NCBI GenBank assembly: GCA_029780075.1
Contig: JAKOZI010000085.1
Coordinates: forward strand, 1 to 64,000
Direction of reading: 5' to 3'
Length of the DNA: 64,000 nt
Source of the DNA: Pseudomonadota bacterium
GTDB taxonomy: Bacteria; Pseudomonadota; Gammaproteobacteria; Burkholderiales; Rhodocyclaceae
Shown here piece after piece: positions 46,514-56,576 of the stretch. Position 1 is the first letter of the stretch. Each line of letters starts with the position of its first letter. Below the pieces are notes generated by a model. It did no database searches. It was not told where the DNA came from and was given only the letters and a program-made list of their open reading frames with translations. The translations under genes were made by a program, and so were the position numbers.

Positions 46514-48345
46514 GTGAGATTTCCAATCTGCGGAGCTTTCGAGACGAGATATTCAAAGAGGTCTACTGGATAGAGTTGCCCCATCTTGTACAACTTTCTC
46601 TTGTGCTCCAACACAGGATCAGCGCTAAGCCCATAGTTAGACGCCAAGATAGCTTGCAGGAGCTGTACGACATGGCTCTGATTGCGGAACAGCGCCAATG
46701 GTCCCATCGAATAGCCAGGCGGTGGCCCTGGCCAGAGCAGCGTGGCATTGTGCGTAGCATCCCATAAGGTCTGGCGCAACTGATCGAACGGGGCACTCAA
46801 GCCTGACCGGATCTTCGAAGCGTCTAGCAGCGCTGCCCCATTGACGGCAACAATAACCCGCTTGGCCATGACCCAAGCCAACGCATAGCCCCCGTGCTTG
46901 TAGGCAAGCCGTTCTTGCCCTGACGCGCTCCGCGCCTCTACAGCCATTCGATTCTGGATATAGCGGTTCAGACGTACGGCGTTGGCTAGTTGAAACGCGG
47001 TAACGGTAGGCGCGAATAGCGCCTTGTATTGGGCTGACGTAGTATCCAGAAGCTGCGCCGGCTCCTTCTTGAGCCACACCACGAAGCGTGGATCAGGCTG
47101 GAGCATCGCTAAGGCCTGAGCAGCCTCATCAATGCGGATTCGATTGTCATCATTGACTCCATCAGCGGCTTCAGCCTTATACGCATAGTGAATGCCAAGG
47201 TGCGCGAGTTCTCTCCTTAGCCGTTCCTGTTCATCGTCCAAGGCAGCGAAGTTAGCCAGCAGTACAGGGTTTTGGTGGTTTCTGGCCCGAGTAACAGATT
47301 TGCCAAACTCGCCATCTGCATCCGCTTTAATTAACGTTAGCGACACCTTGGCTTTGCTGATGTCACTTCCCGCGTTGTCAGCGAGAAACTTTGCAGAGGA
47401 GGCAATGGTCTGGGCACCATTGATGACGGAGAATCCTCTCAATCTGAGACATTTCTTTCCGCCCTGTGCCTGCTTTGCCCCCTTGGGAAAAATTTCTTGG
47501 CAAAGCGCCGTAACCCCATTGTTAAGGTACATGAACTCCTGCGGCTTCGCTGCCAAGGTCTGTTGAATTGCAGTGTTGACCTCCGTCTTGTGGCCGAGAA
47601 AGGTTCGAATATTTCTCTCATACAGTGCCGGCCCATGCGCTTCGTGAAGCTTTATGAGGTCTTGCAGTTGAACGAGCCCGAAGTAGGTTATCTTCGGCTC
47701 TTCTACCATTGAGCATTTCTGAATAAATAGGTCGGCATTGACCTGTATATATGCCTTTGCCGCACGAAGATCGACTACGACACGATTGGCGTCGTAGTCG
47801 ATCGCATTGGGTTCCAATCTCTCCTCCGCATGGTCTTCGTCCGCAAGAAGGTCGTCTATAGCCGTTTTTGCGTGCTTGCTGATGCCGGAGCCAGTATGTG
47901 CAATCACAAGTTGGATGTGGCTGCAATTGTCCAGCGCGTCCTCTATCTCGGCTTGCCTATCCTGTACATTCTTGTTAAACCCGCTGAAATCCTGCTTGAT
48001 TAGTTTGCGTACGCCCTGGCAATAGGCCAACGCTTCCTCTTGGCTAAACAGCTCAGCGGCCTTCATCTTGGACTGAACGAGATATAGCGTTTCCGCGGGT
48101 GCAAAGTAATAAATCGCGTCCACTCCATAATCGTCGAAGTCGTCAATAACAGCTCTCGCCGCATCGGACTTCGAAACGCCGCAAATGTTGTGAAGCGCGA
48201 ATGCACTAAATGACCGTGATCGGTTCTTTTTCTTCTGCTCGTCTGCAGGCCTCGTCTTGTCCACCAGCGGCGGGAGGCTTGCCAGAAACTCGGTATCAAG
48301 GACATGCTCAAGCATGACCGAATGTTCTTGTCCTAGTGCGCTCAT
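46510..48345 (-). CDS. AIPR-family (abortive infection phage resistance) protein
   Basis: DDYGVDAIYYFAPAETLYLVQSKMK...NIRTFLGHKTEVNTAIQQTLAAKPQEFMYLNNGVTALCQEI...LRGFSVINGAQTIASSAKF. Confidence 0.9.
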   Translation of the reverse strand: MSALGQEHSVMLEHVLDTEFLASLPPLVDKTRPADEQKKKNRSRSFSAFALHNICGVSKSDAARAVIDDFDDYGVDAIYYFAPAETLYLVQSKMKAAELFSQEEALAYCQGVRKLIKQDFSGFNKNVQDRQAEIEDALDNCSHIQLVIAHTGSGISKHAKTAIDDLLADEDHAEERLEPNAIDYDANRVVVDLRAAKAYIQVNADLFIQKCSMVEEPKITYFGLVQLQDLIKLHEAHGPALYERNIRTFLGHKTEVNTAIQQTLAAKPQEFMYLNNGVTALCQEIFPKGAKQAQGGKKCLRLRGFSVINGAQTIASSAKFLADNAGSDISKAKVSLTLIKADADGEFGKSVTRARNHQNPVLLANFAALDDEQERLRRELAHLGIHYAYKAEAADGVNDDNRIRIDEAAQALAMLQPDPRFVVWLKKEPAQLLDTTSAQYKALFAPTVTAFQLANAVRLNRYIQNRMAVEARSASGQERLAYKHGGYALAWVMAKRVIVAVNGAALLDASKIRSGLSAPFDQLRQTLWDATHNATLLWPGPPPGYSMGPLALFRNQSHVVQLLQAILASNYGLSADPVLEHKRKLYKMGQLYPVDLFEYLVSKAPQIGNLT

Positions 48346-48385
48346 TGCATGCAGTCCATAGTGGTTTCGGATTTCAAGACGACTA

Positions 48386-48559
48386 TCAATCTATTGCCCA
48401 ATACGAGAAAAATAGCCTATTGCGCCGAGAATCGGCGCTGGCAACACGGAGTTTGGCGAAATAAGTCGATGCGTTCGTTTTCAGAAGGATACGCGGCTCT
48501 ACCTTAGACTGGATCTCCTTGCTAATCCATGTGAGGTCAAGTTCTTGCGGGCCTGCCAT
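48386..48559 (-). pseudogene. N-terminal remnant of a second, diverged mod gene
   Basis: MAGPQELDLTWISKEIQSKVEPRILLKTNASTYFAKLRVASADSRRNRLFFSYWAID* aligns with intact Mod N-terminus LELTWIGKENRPKLEPRILLEDPTKSYHAKHRVARADFFDNRLIFGDN. Confidence 0.85.
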
Positions 48560-49056
48560 CAAAACGTCCATCCTTGCTGGTGCATGAATTCTTCTAGGTC
48601 GATGCAAGGGATCTTGAAGTGGGCGCAGACGTTGGGGATCTTGGCGGCGTTGGGCTTGAGCGCAAGCGACTTGACCCCGCGCTGCCATCCTTCTTCCGTT
48701 ACCACAGTAGCCTGATTGATCCTGGCGCAGGCGATAACGAAGGGATCGGCGACGGGCGTTCCTTTTAAGCGTTGTTGCGCACCGATCAAGCCCTGAAAGT
48801 GCGTGATCTTGAATATCTCGGCAACGAACAGGAGTTCAGCTCCCGTCGGCGTGGAAAACATGGCCTTGTGGTTCTTTGCCCATTTCAGGACTTCATCGCT
48901 GACAGCCTGCCTTTCTAGTTCGTTGAATACCTCGCGCGTGGAAAACAATTCGTTCTGAGCGACGAGCTCGTCCAGGCCGTCCCAGACGCTTTTGAACACG
49001 CGCGGATAGAAGTGCTGGAGGGAACGAATGGAGCTGGTATCGAAGACATAGCTCAT
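48559..49056 (-). CDS. DUF4411 (PIN-like) protein, putative toxin
   Basis: MSYVFDTSSIRSLQHFYPRVFKSVWDGLDELV...TPVADPFVIACARINQATVVTEE; acidic PIN-like residues; overlaps ImmA/IrrE gene. Confidence 0.85.
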   Translation of the reverse strand: MSYVFDTSSIRSLQHFYPRVFKSVWDGLDELVAQNELFSTREVFNELERQAVSDEVLKWAKNHKAMFSTPTGAELLFVAEIFKITHFQGLIGAQQRLKGTPVADPFVIACARINQATVVTEEGWQRGVKSLALKPNAAKIPNVCAHFKIPCIDLEEFMHQQGWTF

Positions 49057-50240
49057 GCTTCGGCCCCATGCAGGACACGTTCCTCGAATCCCGCATAGCT
49101 CCTGGGCTTGATCCCCAGAAGATCGGCGGCATGTTCCAGAGTGATCTGATGCCGGTAATGACGGCTGACGACCTCCTTGGCGAAACGATCGCTGATGTAC
49201 GCGCCCTGGTTGAGATACCAGTTACCCCCACCGGCCTGCTGCTTCTGCGCCGCCCAGAACCTGGCCTTGCTTTCATAGAAAGCCTTGCTGACTCGTCCCA
49301 TATCGAGAAAGCGCCGCAAGATCGCCTCCCGACTGACGCCATATCGATCCGCGAGGTTCGAGAAGTGCGCTTCGTTTGCGTTCTCCACGTCAGTTGGAAA
49401 TTGCTTCGCCTGGGTCGCAAAGTCCGTTCCCGGGATAAGCACCTCGGCGGCGATGGCGTTGCAGAACCGCTCAATCTCTTTTTCCCTTTTGGTCAATCGC
49501 TCGATATAGCTCGTATCGAACTTGCTCAAGCCGTTCATGCTTAACAACAGATGCGCGAGTTCGTGCAGCAGGCTGAATATCTGGCGGGTCTTGGTTGTGC
49601 TGTTGTTCAGATAGATGACCGGCAGATGCTCGTCCATCAGGCAGAAGCCGGAGATGTCCTTCTGCTTGAAAGCTGCCTTGAAGATGAAGACGCCGCATCC
49701 TTCAATCGTCTTGCGCCACGCTTTCAGCGCCTGCTCGTCGCTTTTCCAGGCCGTTTGTTGATCGAGCGAGATGCACAGGTAATCGCGAATGACTGCTGCT
49801 TGCGAGGCGACGTCTTGCGATTGCGAAAGCGTGATGGCTTTCCAGATATGGCGCTCAGCGGGGTTGTGGCCGTCGAACAACTCCTGAAGTCCGATCTGGT
49901 AGGCGTGGGCGCGGCGGATGTGCAGATAGGTGTCGCGCGCCAGAGTTTGCATATCCGCGTTAGGCAGGGTGCGGAACTCCCGCTGCGGAAGGGCTTCTTC
50001 CGGCGGGGAGGGCAGAAAAAAAATCGCCAGCGGTCGCTTGTATATCTGGTACGCCAACTTTTCCAGTTGCGGATAGGTCGGCGCAGCCCTGCCGTCTTCC
50101 CATGCCTCGATCTCTTCGGGATGCCGCTTGAGCATGTCGGCAACATCGGTAACGGTCAGCCCGACCGATTTTCTGGCCCAACGAAGAATCTCCGGCTCAA
50201 CGCCCGTAACAGAATCATGTTTCATAGGTGGTGTTCCCAC
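49053..50240 (-). CDS. XRE HTH - ImmA/IrrE metallopeptidase domain protein, putative antitoxin
   Basis: ILRWARKSVGLTVTDVADMLKRHPEEIEAWEDGRAAPTYPQLEKLAYQIYKRPLAIFFLP (XRE) and IFSLLHELAHLLL (HExxH). Confidence 0.93.
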   Translation of the reverse strand: MGTPPMKHDSVTGVEPEILRWARKSVGLTVTDVADMLKRHPEEIEAWEDGRAAPTYPQLEKLAYQIYKRPLAIFFLPSPPEEALPQREFRTLPNADMQTLARDTYLHIRRAHAYQIGLQELFDGHNPAERHIWKAITLSQSQDVASQAAVIRDYLCISLDQQTAWKSDEQALKAWRKTIEGCGVFIFKAAFKQKDISGFCLMDEHLPVIYLNNSTTKTRQIFSLLHELAHLLLSMNGLSKFDTSYIERLTKREKEIERFCNAIAAEVLIPGTDFATQAKQFPTDVENANEAHFSNLADRYGVSREAILRRFLDMGRVSKAFYESKARFWAAQKQQAGGGNWYLNQGAYISDRFAKEVVSRHYRHQITLEHAADLLGIKPRSYAGFEERVLHGAEA

Positions 50241-50617
50241 GTTACCAATTCCCTCAAATTCGAGAGAATTAAACTATCGTAATCCAGGGGTTATTGTTTT
50301 CCTCTCCTGCTGGGGGAGTGATGCTCGCCAACCATCCGGAAAACCTCGTTGACGACTTCGACCATCTTGGCGGCGCCGAGAAAACGGCATCCAGGGTCGA
50401 TTTCCAATTAGCGACGCCAAGGGCCAGTATTTGATTGCTGTTCATCGTTGCTGCTCCCGGTGGTTTGCGGCGGCTGGGCTTGCAAATGACATGGCAAGTG
50501 TACCCAAAGTGAGGCTCACTAGGCGAGCCTTTCGGTCGTACGCCGAAAGTCGGTCCTGGCGATACGGCGCGGCGCACGACAGCAGTTCCCTTTCCCTCGG
50601 CTCGGGCGTGGTTGCCA

Positions 50618-53600
50618 TCATCGGTGAAGCGCCCAGCGCAGCATGAACAACTGCTTCAGGTTGGTAGTCTGATTGAGCTTTCCTTCGATGACCGCAATCA
50701 GTTCCTCGCGCTGTTTGTCTACCTGATCCTGTGCGTCGAACAGCGAGCGGCGTTTCTGATTGCGGTGCGCTTCAAGGGCCTTGATCTGTTTCTGCCCGGC
50801 GAGCTTCTCTTCCAGGGTAAGTGCTGTCGTCGCGGCACGGCGCGCTTCCTTAATCTGGCGGTCGATTTCTCTGATTTCGCGTTCTAATCCCACCTTTAGG
50901 TCATCGGCCCAGCCGTCGAGCTTGTCGGCTTCGGCCTCGAAGAAGCGGGCGTTGCGCTCCGATATGTGGCGCTGAATGGCGGTTTGGTGATGTTGGGTTA
51001 ATGCCGCCAGGATTGCCTGAGCCCCGTCCTCAACCCACCCCATTTTCTGAGGGCGAGGGGGCGAAGTGACCGGCAGCGTCAGCAGGCGCTGCGCGACTTC
51101 GTTGTCCAGTGTTTGGCCATCGTCGGTGACGGACGAGAAGATCAGATGATCTTCCGCCTGATCGAGCGCTTCCACGCTGAAGAACGAAAGGGCAAGCCAG
51201 CCGGTCTTGCCGATAAAGGGTTCAAGAGTCGTGACCTTGCCGTCATGCTGGCCGTAGTCGTAGTCGATTACGGCCGGCGGCAGTTCGCGGCCCTTTGCCT
51301 GCGCGACGATGGCTTCGGCCAAGGGATGGTTGAGACGATAGAGATGGGCCTCGCTGGAGCGGCGCGGTAGTTCGTACAGGCCCAAAGGGATTGAGGCAGC
51401 TTGCTGCGCAAAAGGGTTTGTCGTCAGGCGAAACGAGGCATCCCCCAGAAAGTCGGCCTGGCCGTCCAGTTCATGCCGTGTGAGCTGCATCAGCAGGCGT
51501 TCGTAGCGGTTGAGATAGGCACGCGAGGCTTCGTCGCGCACCTTGAGTTTTTCGCGCACCTCATCATCGAAGTTTTCCAGCAATTGTTGGCGCGTGCGCG
51601 TCATGGATTCGTTGATCTCCAGACTCAGTTCGAGCTGAAGCTGGTTGAAGGCGGTTGCGATCTCCTCGGGCTTGCGGCAGTTCTGGTAGATCGCCGCGAT
51701 GCGTTTCTCGAAATCGACACCAGATTCGATAGCACCCAGCACTTCGTCGCTGGTACCGAAAACGCCTTCGAAAAGCTGGAATTTCTCCGACAGCAATTCG
51801 AAGACGCGTTGGTCGGCGGCATTCTTGCGGTTGAGGAAATTCACCACCACGACATCGTGCTTCTGGCCGTAGCGATGGCAGCGGCCGATGCGCTGCTCGA
51901 TGCGCTGCGGGTTCCAGGGCAGGTCGTAGTTCACCACCAGCGAGCAGAACTGCAGGTTGATGCCCTCGGCGCCCGCCTCGGTGGCGATCATGATGCGGCC
52001 CTGCTCACGGAAGTAATCCACCAGTGCCGAACGCATGTCTGCCGTGCGCGAACCGGTGACGCGGTCGCTGCCCTGATGGCGCTCCAGCCATTGGTTGTAA
52101 ATCAGCTTGGAACTGTCGTCGGTATTCGAGCCGTTGAACAGGACAATGCCTTCGCTAAACGGGCTATCCGCCAGCACGCGCAACAGGTAACTCTGGGTAC
52201 GCCGGGATTCCGTGAAGATGATGGCCTTTTCAGCGCCGCCGTGTTCCTTTGCCTTGGCAAAGGCGATGTGCAGCGCCTTCAGCAGCGCCTTGCCCTTGGC
52301 ATTATGCTCGATGGACGCGGCCAGTTGGGCGAAGGCATCGAGGTCGGCGATTTCCTGCTCAAGTGCGCGGCGGTCGTCTTCGGTAAGCAGCGGACCTGGT
52401 TCGTCGTCCGTCCATTCGTCGGCCGTCTCGTCAAGGGCTTCGTAGTCCTGATCCAGTTCGTGTTCCAGCGATTCGGCTGGTTCGTGCTTGTGCAACTTGG
52501 CCTTGAGGCGGTTGGAAATCGAGGTCAGCGCACCCGCAATGGCAAAGGTCGATGAGGCCAGTAGCTTGCGCAACACCAGCGTCATCAGGGACCGCTGGCC
52601 GGCCGGCAGGGCCTGAAGATTGTCCCGTTGCAGGTATTCGGAGACGAGATGGTAGAGCCGGTCTTCGCTTTCCTCCGGCGTGAACTCCTCGACCAGCGGC
52701 AGGCGCTTGGTGTACGGGATGTAGGCCGTGACTTGCCGGCGTAGCGTGCGATGGCAGACGGGCTTCAGTCGCGCTTTGAGCGTCTGAAACACCTGCTCCT
52801 GATTCAGATTGGCGAACTGTTCACGGAAACTTTTCAGGTCCCCGAAGGTGTGTTCGTCGATGAAACTGACCAGCCCGAAAAGCTCCAGCAGCGAATTCTG
52901 CAAGGGCGTTGCCGTAAGCAATAGCTTGTGCTTGCCGGCCAACGCCAGCTTGAGCGTGTTGGCGATGACATTCGACGTCTTGTAAACGTTGCGTAGCCGG
53001 TGCGCCTCGTCGATTACCACCAGATCCCACGGCATGGCCTGAACGTCGCCGGCCTTGCTCTTGGCGAACTGATAGGAGCAGATGACGATTTCCGGCACTT
53101 CAAATGGGCGGAACTGGCCTTGCCTGATCGCGGCGTTATAGGGCTTGGCTTCGAGAATCCGGCAGGGCAGGAAGAATTTTTCGGCAAGCTCCTGAAACCA
53201 CTGCTTGCGCAAGTTGGACGGCGTGATGACCAGGATGCGCCGCTTCCGCTCCGCCCATTTCTGCGAAAGCACGAGGCCCGCCTCGATGGTCTTGCCCAAG
53301 CCGACCTCGTCCGCCAGCAGCGCGCCTCTGGATAGCGGCGAGTTGAAGGCGAACAGGGCTGCATCGACTTGATGCGGATTCAGGTCCACCTGCGCATCCA
53401 CGAGCGCGCCGGCCAGCTTCTCGACGCTGTCCGGCGGGCAGCGGCGGGTCAACTCGTAGGCGAAGTACTTCGTGTGGTAGGCAGAAATCACTGGCGGGTT
53501 AGCCTGATTTGTTCGGGTAGATTCCCTGGCAGAAACCCAATTCTGCAAGTTGGCTCCGGTCGCCACCTTTCCGCGGGCAGCACTCAATTTGGCGGTAACG

Positions 53601-53638
53601 CGGTAATGGACGGCTTGGTCCAAGTGGATCAAGCGCAC
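50618..53638 (-). CDS. SNF2/RapA-like helicase of defence island
   Basis: LNPHQVDAALFAFNSPLSRGALLADEVGLGKTIEAGLVL...WDLVVIDEAHRLRN...LLLTATPLQNS...MIATEAGAEGINLQFCSLVVNYDLPWNPQRIEQRIGRCHRYGQ. GTG start; exact N-terminus uncertain. Confidence 0.93.
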   Translation of the reverse strand: MRLIHLDQAVHYRVTAKLSAARGKVATGANLQNWVSARESTRTNQANPPVISAYHTKYFAYELTRRCPPDSVEKLAGALVDAQVDLNPHQVDAALFAFNSPLSRGALLADEVGLGKTIEAGLVLSQKWAERKRRILVITPSNLRKQWFQELAEKFFLPCRILEAKPYNAAIRQGQFRPFEVPEIVICSYQFAKSKAGDVQAMPWDLVVIDEAHRLRNVYKTSNVIANTLKLALAGKHKLLLTATPLQNSLLELFGLVSFIDEHTFGDLKSFREQFANLNQEQVFQTLKARLKPVCHRTLRRQVTAYIPYTKRLPLVEEFTPEESEDRLYHLVSEYLQRDNLQALPAGQRSLMTLVLRKLLASSTFAIAGALTSISNRLKAKLHKHEPAESLEHELDQDYEALDETADEWTDDEPGPLLTEDDRRALEQEIADLDAFAQLAASIEHNAKGKALLKALHIAFAKAKEHGGAEKAIIFTESRRTQSYLLRVLADSPFSEGIVLFNGSNTDDSSKLIYNQWLERHQGSDRVTGSRTADMRSALVDYFREQGRIMIATEAGAEGINLQFCSLVVNYDLPWNPQRIEQRIGRCHRYGQKHDVVVVNFLNRKNAADQRVFELLSEKFQLFEGVFGTSDEVLGAIESGVDFEKRIAAIYQNCRKPEEIATAFNQLQLELSLEINESMTRTRQQLLENFDDEVREKLKVRDEASRAYLNRYERLLMQLTRHELDGQADFLGDASFRLTTNPFAQQAASIPLGLYELPRRSSEAHLYRLNHPLAEAIVAQAKGRELPPAVIDYDYGQHDGKVTTLEPFIGKTGWLALSFFSVEALDQAEDHLIFSSVTDDGQTLDNEVAQRLLTLPVTSPPRPQKMGWVEDGAQAILAALTQHHQTAIQRHISERNARFFEAEADKLDGWADDLKVGLEREIREIDRQIKEARRAATTALTLEEKLAGQKQIKALEAHRNQKRRSLFDAQDQVDKQREELIAVIEGKLNQTTNLKQLFMLRWALHR

Positions 53639-53846
53639 CGGTCAGAAGCTCTACAAGAGTTCCCCGAAGTTGAACATTCTGTGTGTCGGCTCCTGCCAAC
53701 TTACCGACCAACGCCATCCTACACCCTTTGACTGCTTCCCGCGGGGTAGGGGCCGGTCAGGCGGGAATCCTCAGATCGGCAGTCGAGCCCTGCATCGGGG
53801 CGTAACTCGCAGCCAGCTCGGCGCTATGACGACTGGCCTGAACGGA

Positions 53847-53876
53847 TTTTCGGCCGCCACAGCCGGCGGCCGAAAA
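53847..53876. terminator. Bidirectional terminator-like inverted repeat
   Basis: TTTTCGGCCGCC-acagcc-GGCGGCCGAAAA perfect 12-bp arms. Confidence 0.85.
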
Positions 53877-53922
53877 CGGTTTCTACATGTTTTTACGTTC
53901 TGGCCGCCTCGCGCGGCGCTTA

Positions 53923-54825
53923 CTATATCTGCTGGATACCGGCCAGAACCCAGCCGCTCCTGCCATCGCGTGGCTTGACCATGTGCCAGATCTCGTCGAG
54001 CGGCTCGGCGGTGGCGTTCTTGTCTTCGCGGATCAGGCCGTTGAAGCGCACGCTGACCACGTAGCGGTTGCTCTCTTCGGTGACCTCGACGACCTCGGCG
54101 TTGAGGGTCACGACATCGGTTTCCTGTTCAGCGTCGCCGCGCTCGGCAATGTTCATCCTGATCTCGGCAAACATCTCCGGGGTCGTGAATTCGCGAATGT
54201 CGTCCAGGTTGCGATGGTCGTTGGCTGCCTGCAGGCGGATGAAGCTGAGCTTGGCGTTGCGCACGAAGCCGGCGGCGTCGAAGTCTTCCGGGATATGGCT
54301 GTCGGTGCTGGAGCCCGTTGCCGCGGCACTCGATGCCGGCAGCGCAAGTTCATGTGTGCCGCGGTTTGGTGGGTGGCCATCGGCACCGACCGCCGCGTAC
54401 TGCAGGCCACCCGCTTCGGCCGTCGCCGGCTGCTGAGCACCGGCGCGGCGGCGCAGGACGAAGCCGATGACCAGTACGACCGCCATCACCAGCAACCCGA
54501 TCATGAGCATCGAGGCGAGTTCTTCACCGAAACCGAAGTGCGAGGCGAGGGCGGCGAGTCCGAGGCCGGCGGCGAGGCCGGCGAGCGGCCCCATCCACGA
54601 ACGCTTGGGTTGGGCTGGCGGTGCGGCCGCAGGCGACGGGGCTTTCGCGGCACTGGTCGCGGTAGCCGGCGCAGGTGTCGTGGTCAGCGATCTTTCCGCG
54701 GTGGTTTCGCGTTGCATGCCGCTCGACTTGCCGGCACCAAAGCGCTTGCTGGCTGCCTCGGCGTCGCCGATTGCCAGCGTGAGGGCGAACGCCAGAATGG
54801 CGGTGAGTAGTGAGAAGGTCTTCAT
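53923..54825 (-). CDS. Tim44-like domain-containing membrane protein
   Basis: Signal peptide, low-complexity linker, TM pair, and EDFDAAGFVRNAKLSFIRLQAANDHRNLDDIREFTTPEMFAEI. Confidence 0.88.
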   Translation of the reverse strand: MKTFSLLTAILAFALTLAIGDAEAASKRFGAGKSSGMQRETTAERSLTTTPAPATATSAAKAPSPAAAPPAQPKRSWMGPLAGLAAGLGLAALASHFGFGEELASMLMIGLLVMAVVLVIGFVLRRRAGAQQPATAEAGGLQYAAVGADGHPPNRGTHELALPASSAAATGSSTDSHIPEDFDAAGFVRNAKLSFIRLQAANDHRNLDDIREFTTPEMFAEIRMNIAERGDAEQETDVVTLNAEVVEVTEESNRYVVSVRFNGLIREDKNATAEPLDEIWHMVKPRDGRSGWVLAGIQQI

Positions 54826-55043
54826 CGTGGTCTCCTGGGGGTCTGTGGTCGTACAGGGGCAACCATAAACGCTCTGTCTCCGTTATAAAATCAGAATTAT
54901 CGGGACCAATAATTCGTGGAAAACTGATGTTTTACTGTCCGCGGCCAATCTCCGTCAGGCAAGCGTCGGGCCAACATGCCGGCAACGCAGCGCATCCGGG
55001 GGATTTCCTCGGCTTTGTGTCACGCGGGAACGGCCCGGTTGGG

Positions 55044-56063
55044 TTACGGGAGGGGCTTCCTGCGCGGCCTGGTTGGGCCGGCGGCTTGCCCGTTGCGACC
55101 CGCGACCGTCGGTTCCCGGTGATGGGCGCCGCCGTCGGCGCCTGTGCTGCGCGCCGCGTCGCCGAAGACCTCGTTGCGCGCGACCTGGCTGATGGCGACG
55201 ATCGCCGGGTGTGTCAGCCGACGCTCGGTGGTGATCGCGAAGAGCTGTTCGGCGATCGAATCAATGCGCCCCAGGGAGGTGACGCGATACTGTTCGCAAA
55301 CGTAGGCGGCGATTGCCGTCGGTGCGACGAAGAGGCCGTCACCGGCCTGTCCGAAGGCCTTGAGCAGCGCGCTGTCGTCGAACTCCCCGATGATCCGTGG
55401 ATGCAGGCGCTGGGCTTCGAACCAGTGTTCGAGGCGGGGCCGAATGGCGACGTCTTCGCCCGGCAGCAGAAAGGGAGCGCCGTCGAGCATGGCCGGGAAG
55501 CTGTCGTTTGGTCGCAGCGTCTCGACCAGCGTGGCGGCGCCGAAAACCGTCAGCGTGCTCTCGCCAAGCAGATGGTTGTAGCCGCGCACGTTGAGATTGG
55601 CGGGCATCGGGCGGTCGGCGATCACCATGTCCAGCCGATGGATGGCCAGTTCCGCCAGCAGTGCGGTCAGACGGCCCTCGCGACAGATCAGCCGTACCGG
55701 CTCCGGCAGGTGCAACGCGGGTTCCACCAGCCGGTGGGCCACCGACTTGGGCACCGAGTCGGCTATGCCGACCGCAAACGGCAGGCTCTTCGTTGCCGTC
55801 TGGTCGCGCACGGCGTCGAGCAGTTCGTCGCCGAGCGCAAAGATCTCTTCGGCGTAGCCGAGGATGCGGCGGCCGCTGTCCGTGAGTTCCAGGCCACGCC
55901 CGACACGGCGGAACAGGGCCACCCCGAGGGCTTCCTCGAGTTCGCGAATTTGGCCGCTGATCGACTGTGGCGTGAGATGCAACTGTTCGCCGGCGCGTGC
56001 GATGGCGCCGGATTTGGCGACCACCCAGAAGTAGCGCAGGTGTTTGTAGTTGAGTGCGGCCAT
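55044..56063 (-). CDS. nhaR: LysR family regulator, NhaR-like
   Basis: LNYKHLRYFWVVAKSGAIARAGEQLHLTPQSISGQIRELEEALGVALFRRVGRGLELTDSGRRILGYAEEIFALGDEL. Confidence 0.85.
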   Translation of the reverse strand: MAALNYKHLRYFWVVAKSGAIARAGEQLHLTPQSISGQIRELEEALGVALFRRVGRGLELTDSGRRILGYAEEIFALGDELLDAVRDQTATKSLPFAVGIADSVPKSVAHRLVEPALHLPEPVRLICREGRLTALLAELAIHRLDMVIADRPMPANLNVRGYNHLLGESTLTVFGAATLVETLRPNDSFPAMLDGAPFLLPGEDVAIRPRLEHWFEAQRLHPRIIGEFDDSALLKAFGQAGDGLFVAPTAIAAYVCEQYRVTSLGRIDSIAEQLFAITTERRLTHPAIVAISQVARNEVFGDAARSTGADGGAHHREPTVAGRNGQAAGPTRPRRKPLP

Positions 56064-56174
56064 GTCTTGAAAAACATCCAGATTATCGATTTATTGATCA
56101 ATTATATTCGATTTGTTGGATTGGTTGCCGTGCGCTAAAGTTTTGCCCGTTGCCAACCCACAAGGAGTTCCTCC

Positions 56175-56576
56175 ATGCACATCATCATCCAGGCCGCAGG
56201 TTTCGATCTCTCCGCCGGTTTGCGCGAGCACGTCGAGAGGCGCATCCATTTCGCGCTTGATCGGGCCAGTCAGTACGTGCGCAAGGTTTCGATCCGTCTT
56301 TCCGATGTCAATGGTCCTCGCGGCGGGGAAGACAAACGCTGCCGCATCCAGGTGACGGTTGCCGGGGCTCCCGACATGCTGATCGAGGATACCGAGCCCG
56401 ACCTTTATGTTGCCATCGACCGGGCGGCCGACCGGTCTGGACGGACGCTGACGCGCCTGTTGGCGCGACTGCGCGAACATCGCCACGAAAGCCCGCGTGG
56501 AACCCGGTCCAGGGGCGTGGCGATCGCCGGGAAAGTCGAAAATGGCGGAGCGGCCCTCAACGGGGGCACGGCATGA
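56175..56576 (+). CDS. HPF/RaiA family ribosome-associated protein
   Basis: [64 protein letters not shown]. Confidence 0.75.
   Translation: MHIIIQAAGFDLSAGLREHVERRIHFALDRASQYVRKVSIRLSDVNGPRGGEDKRCRIQVTVAGAPDMLIEDTEPDLYVAIDRAADRSGRTLTRLLARLREHRHESPRGTRSRGVAIAGKVENGGAALNGGTA

Noticed and set aside
50291-50445. Possible frameshifted small gene on minus strand: MNSNQILALGVANWKSTLDAVF then, in another frame, LGAAKMVEVVNEVFRMVGEHH
   Set aside because: Vaguely phasin-like helical text but too short and needs an assumed frameshift; could be chance.
53499-53717. Alternative N-terminal reading (MALVGKLAGADTQNVQLRGTLVELL...) for the SNF2 helicase in another frame
   Set aside because: Would require a frameshift near 53.64 kb; no conserved motif decides it, so the GTG start at 53638 was kept with an uncertainty note.
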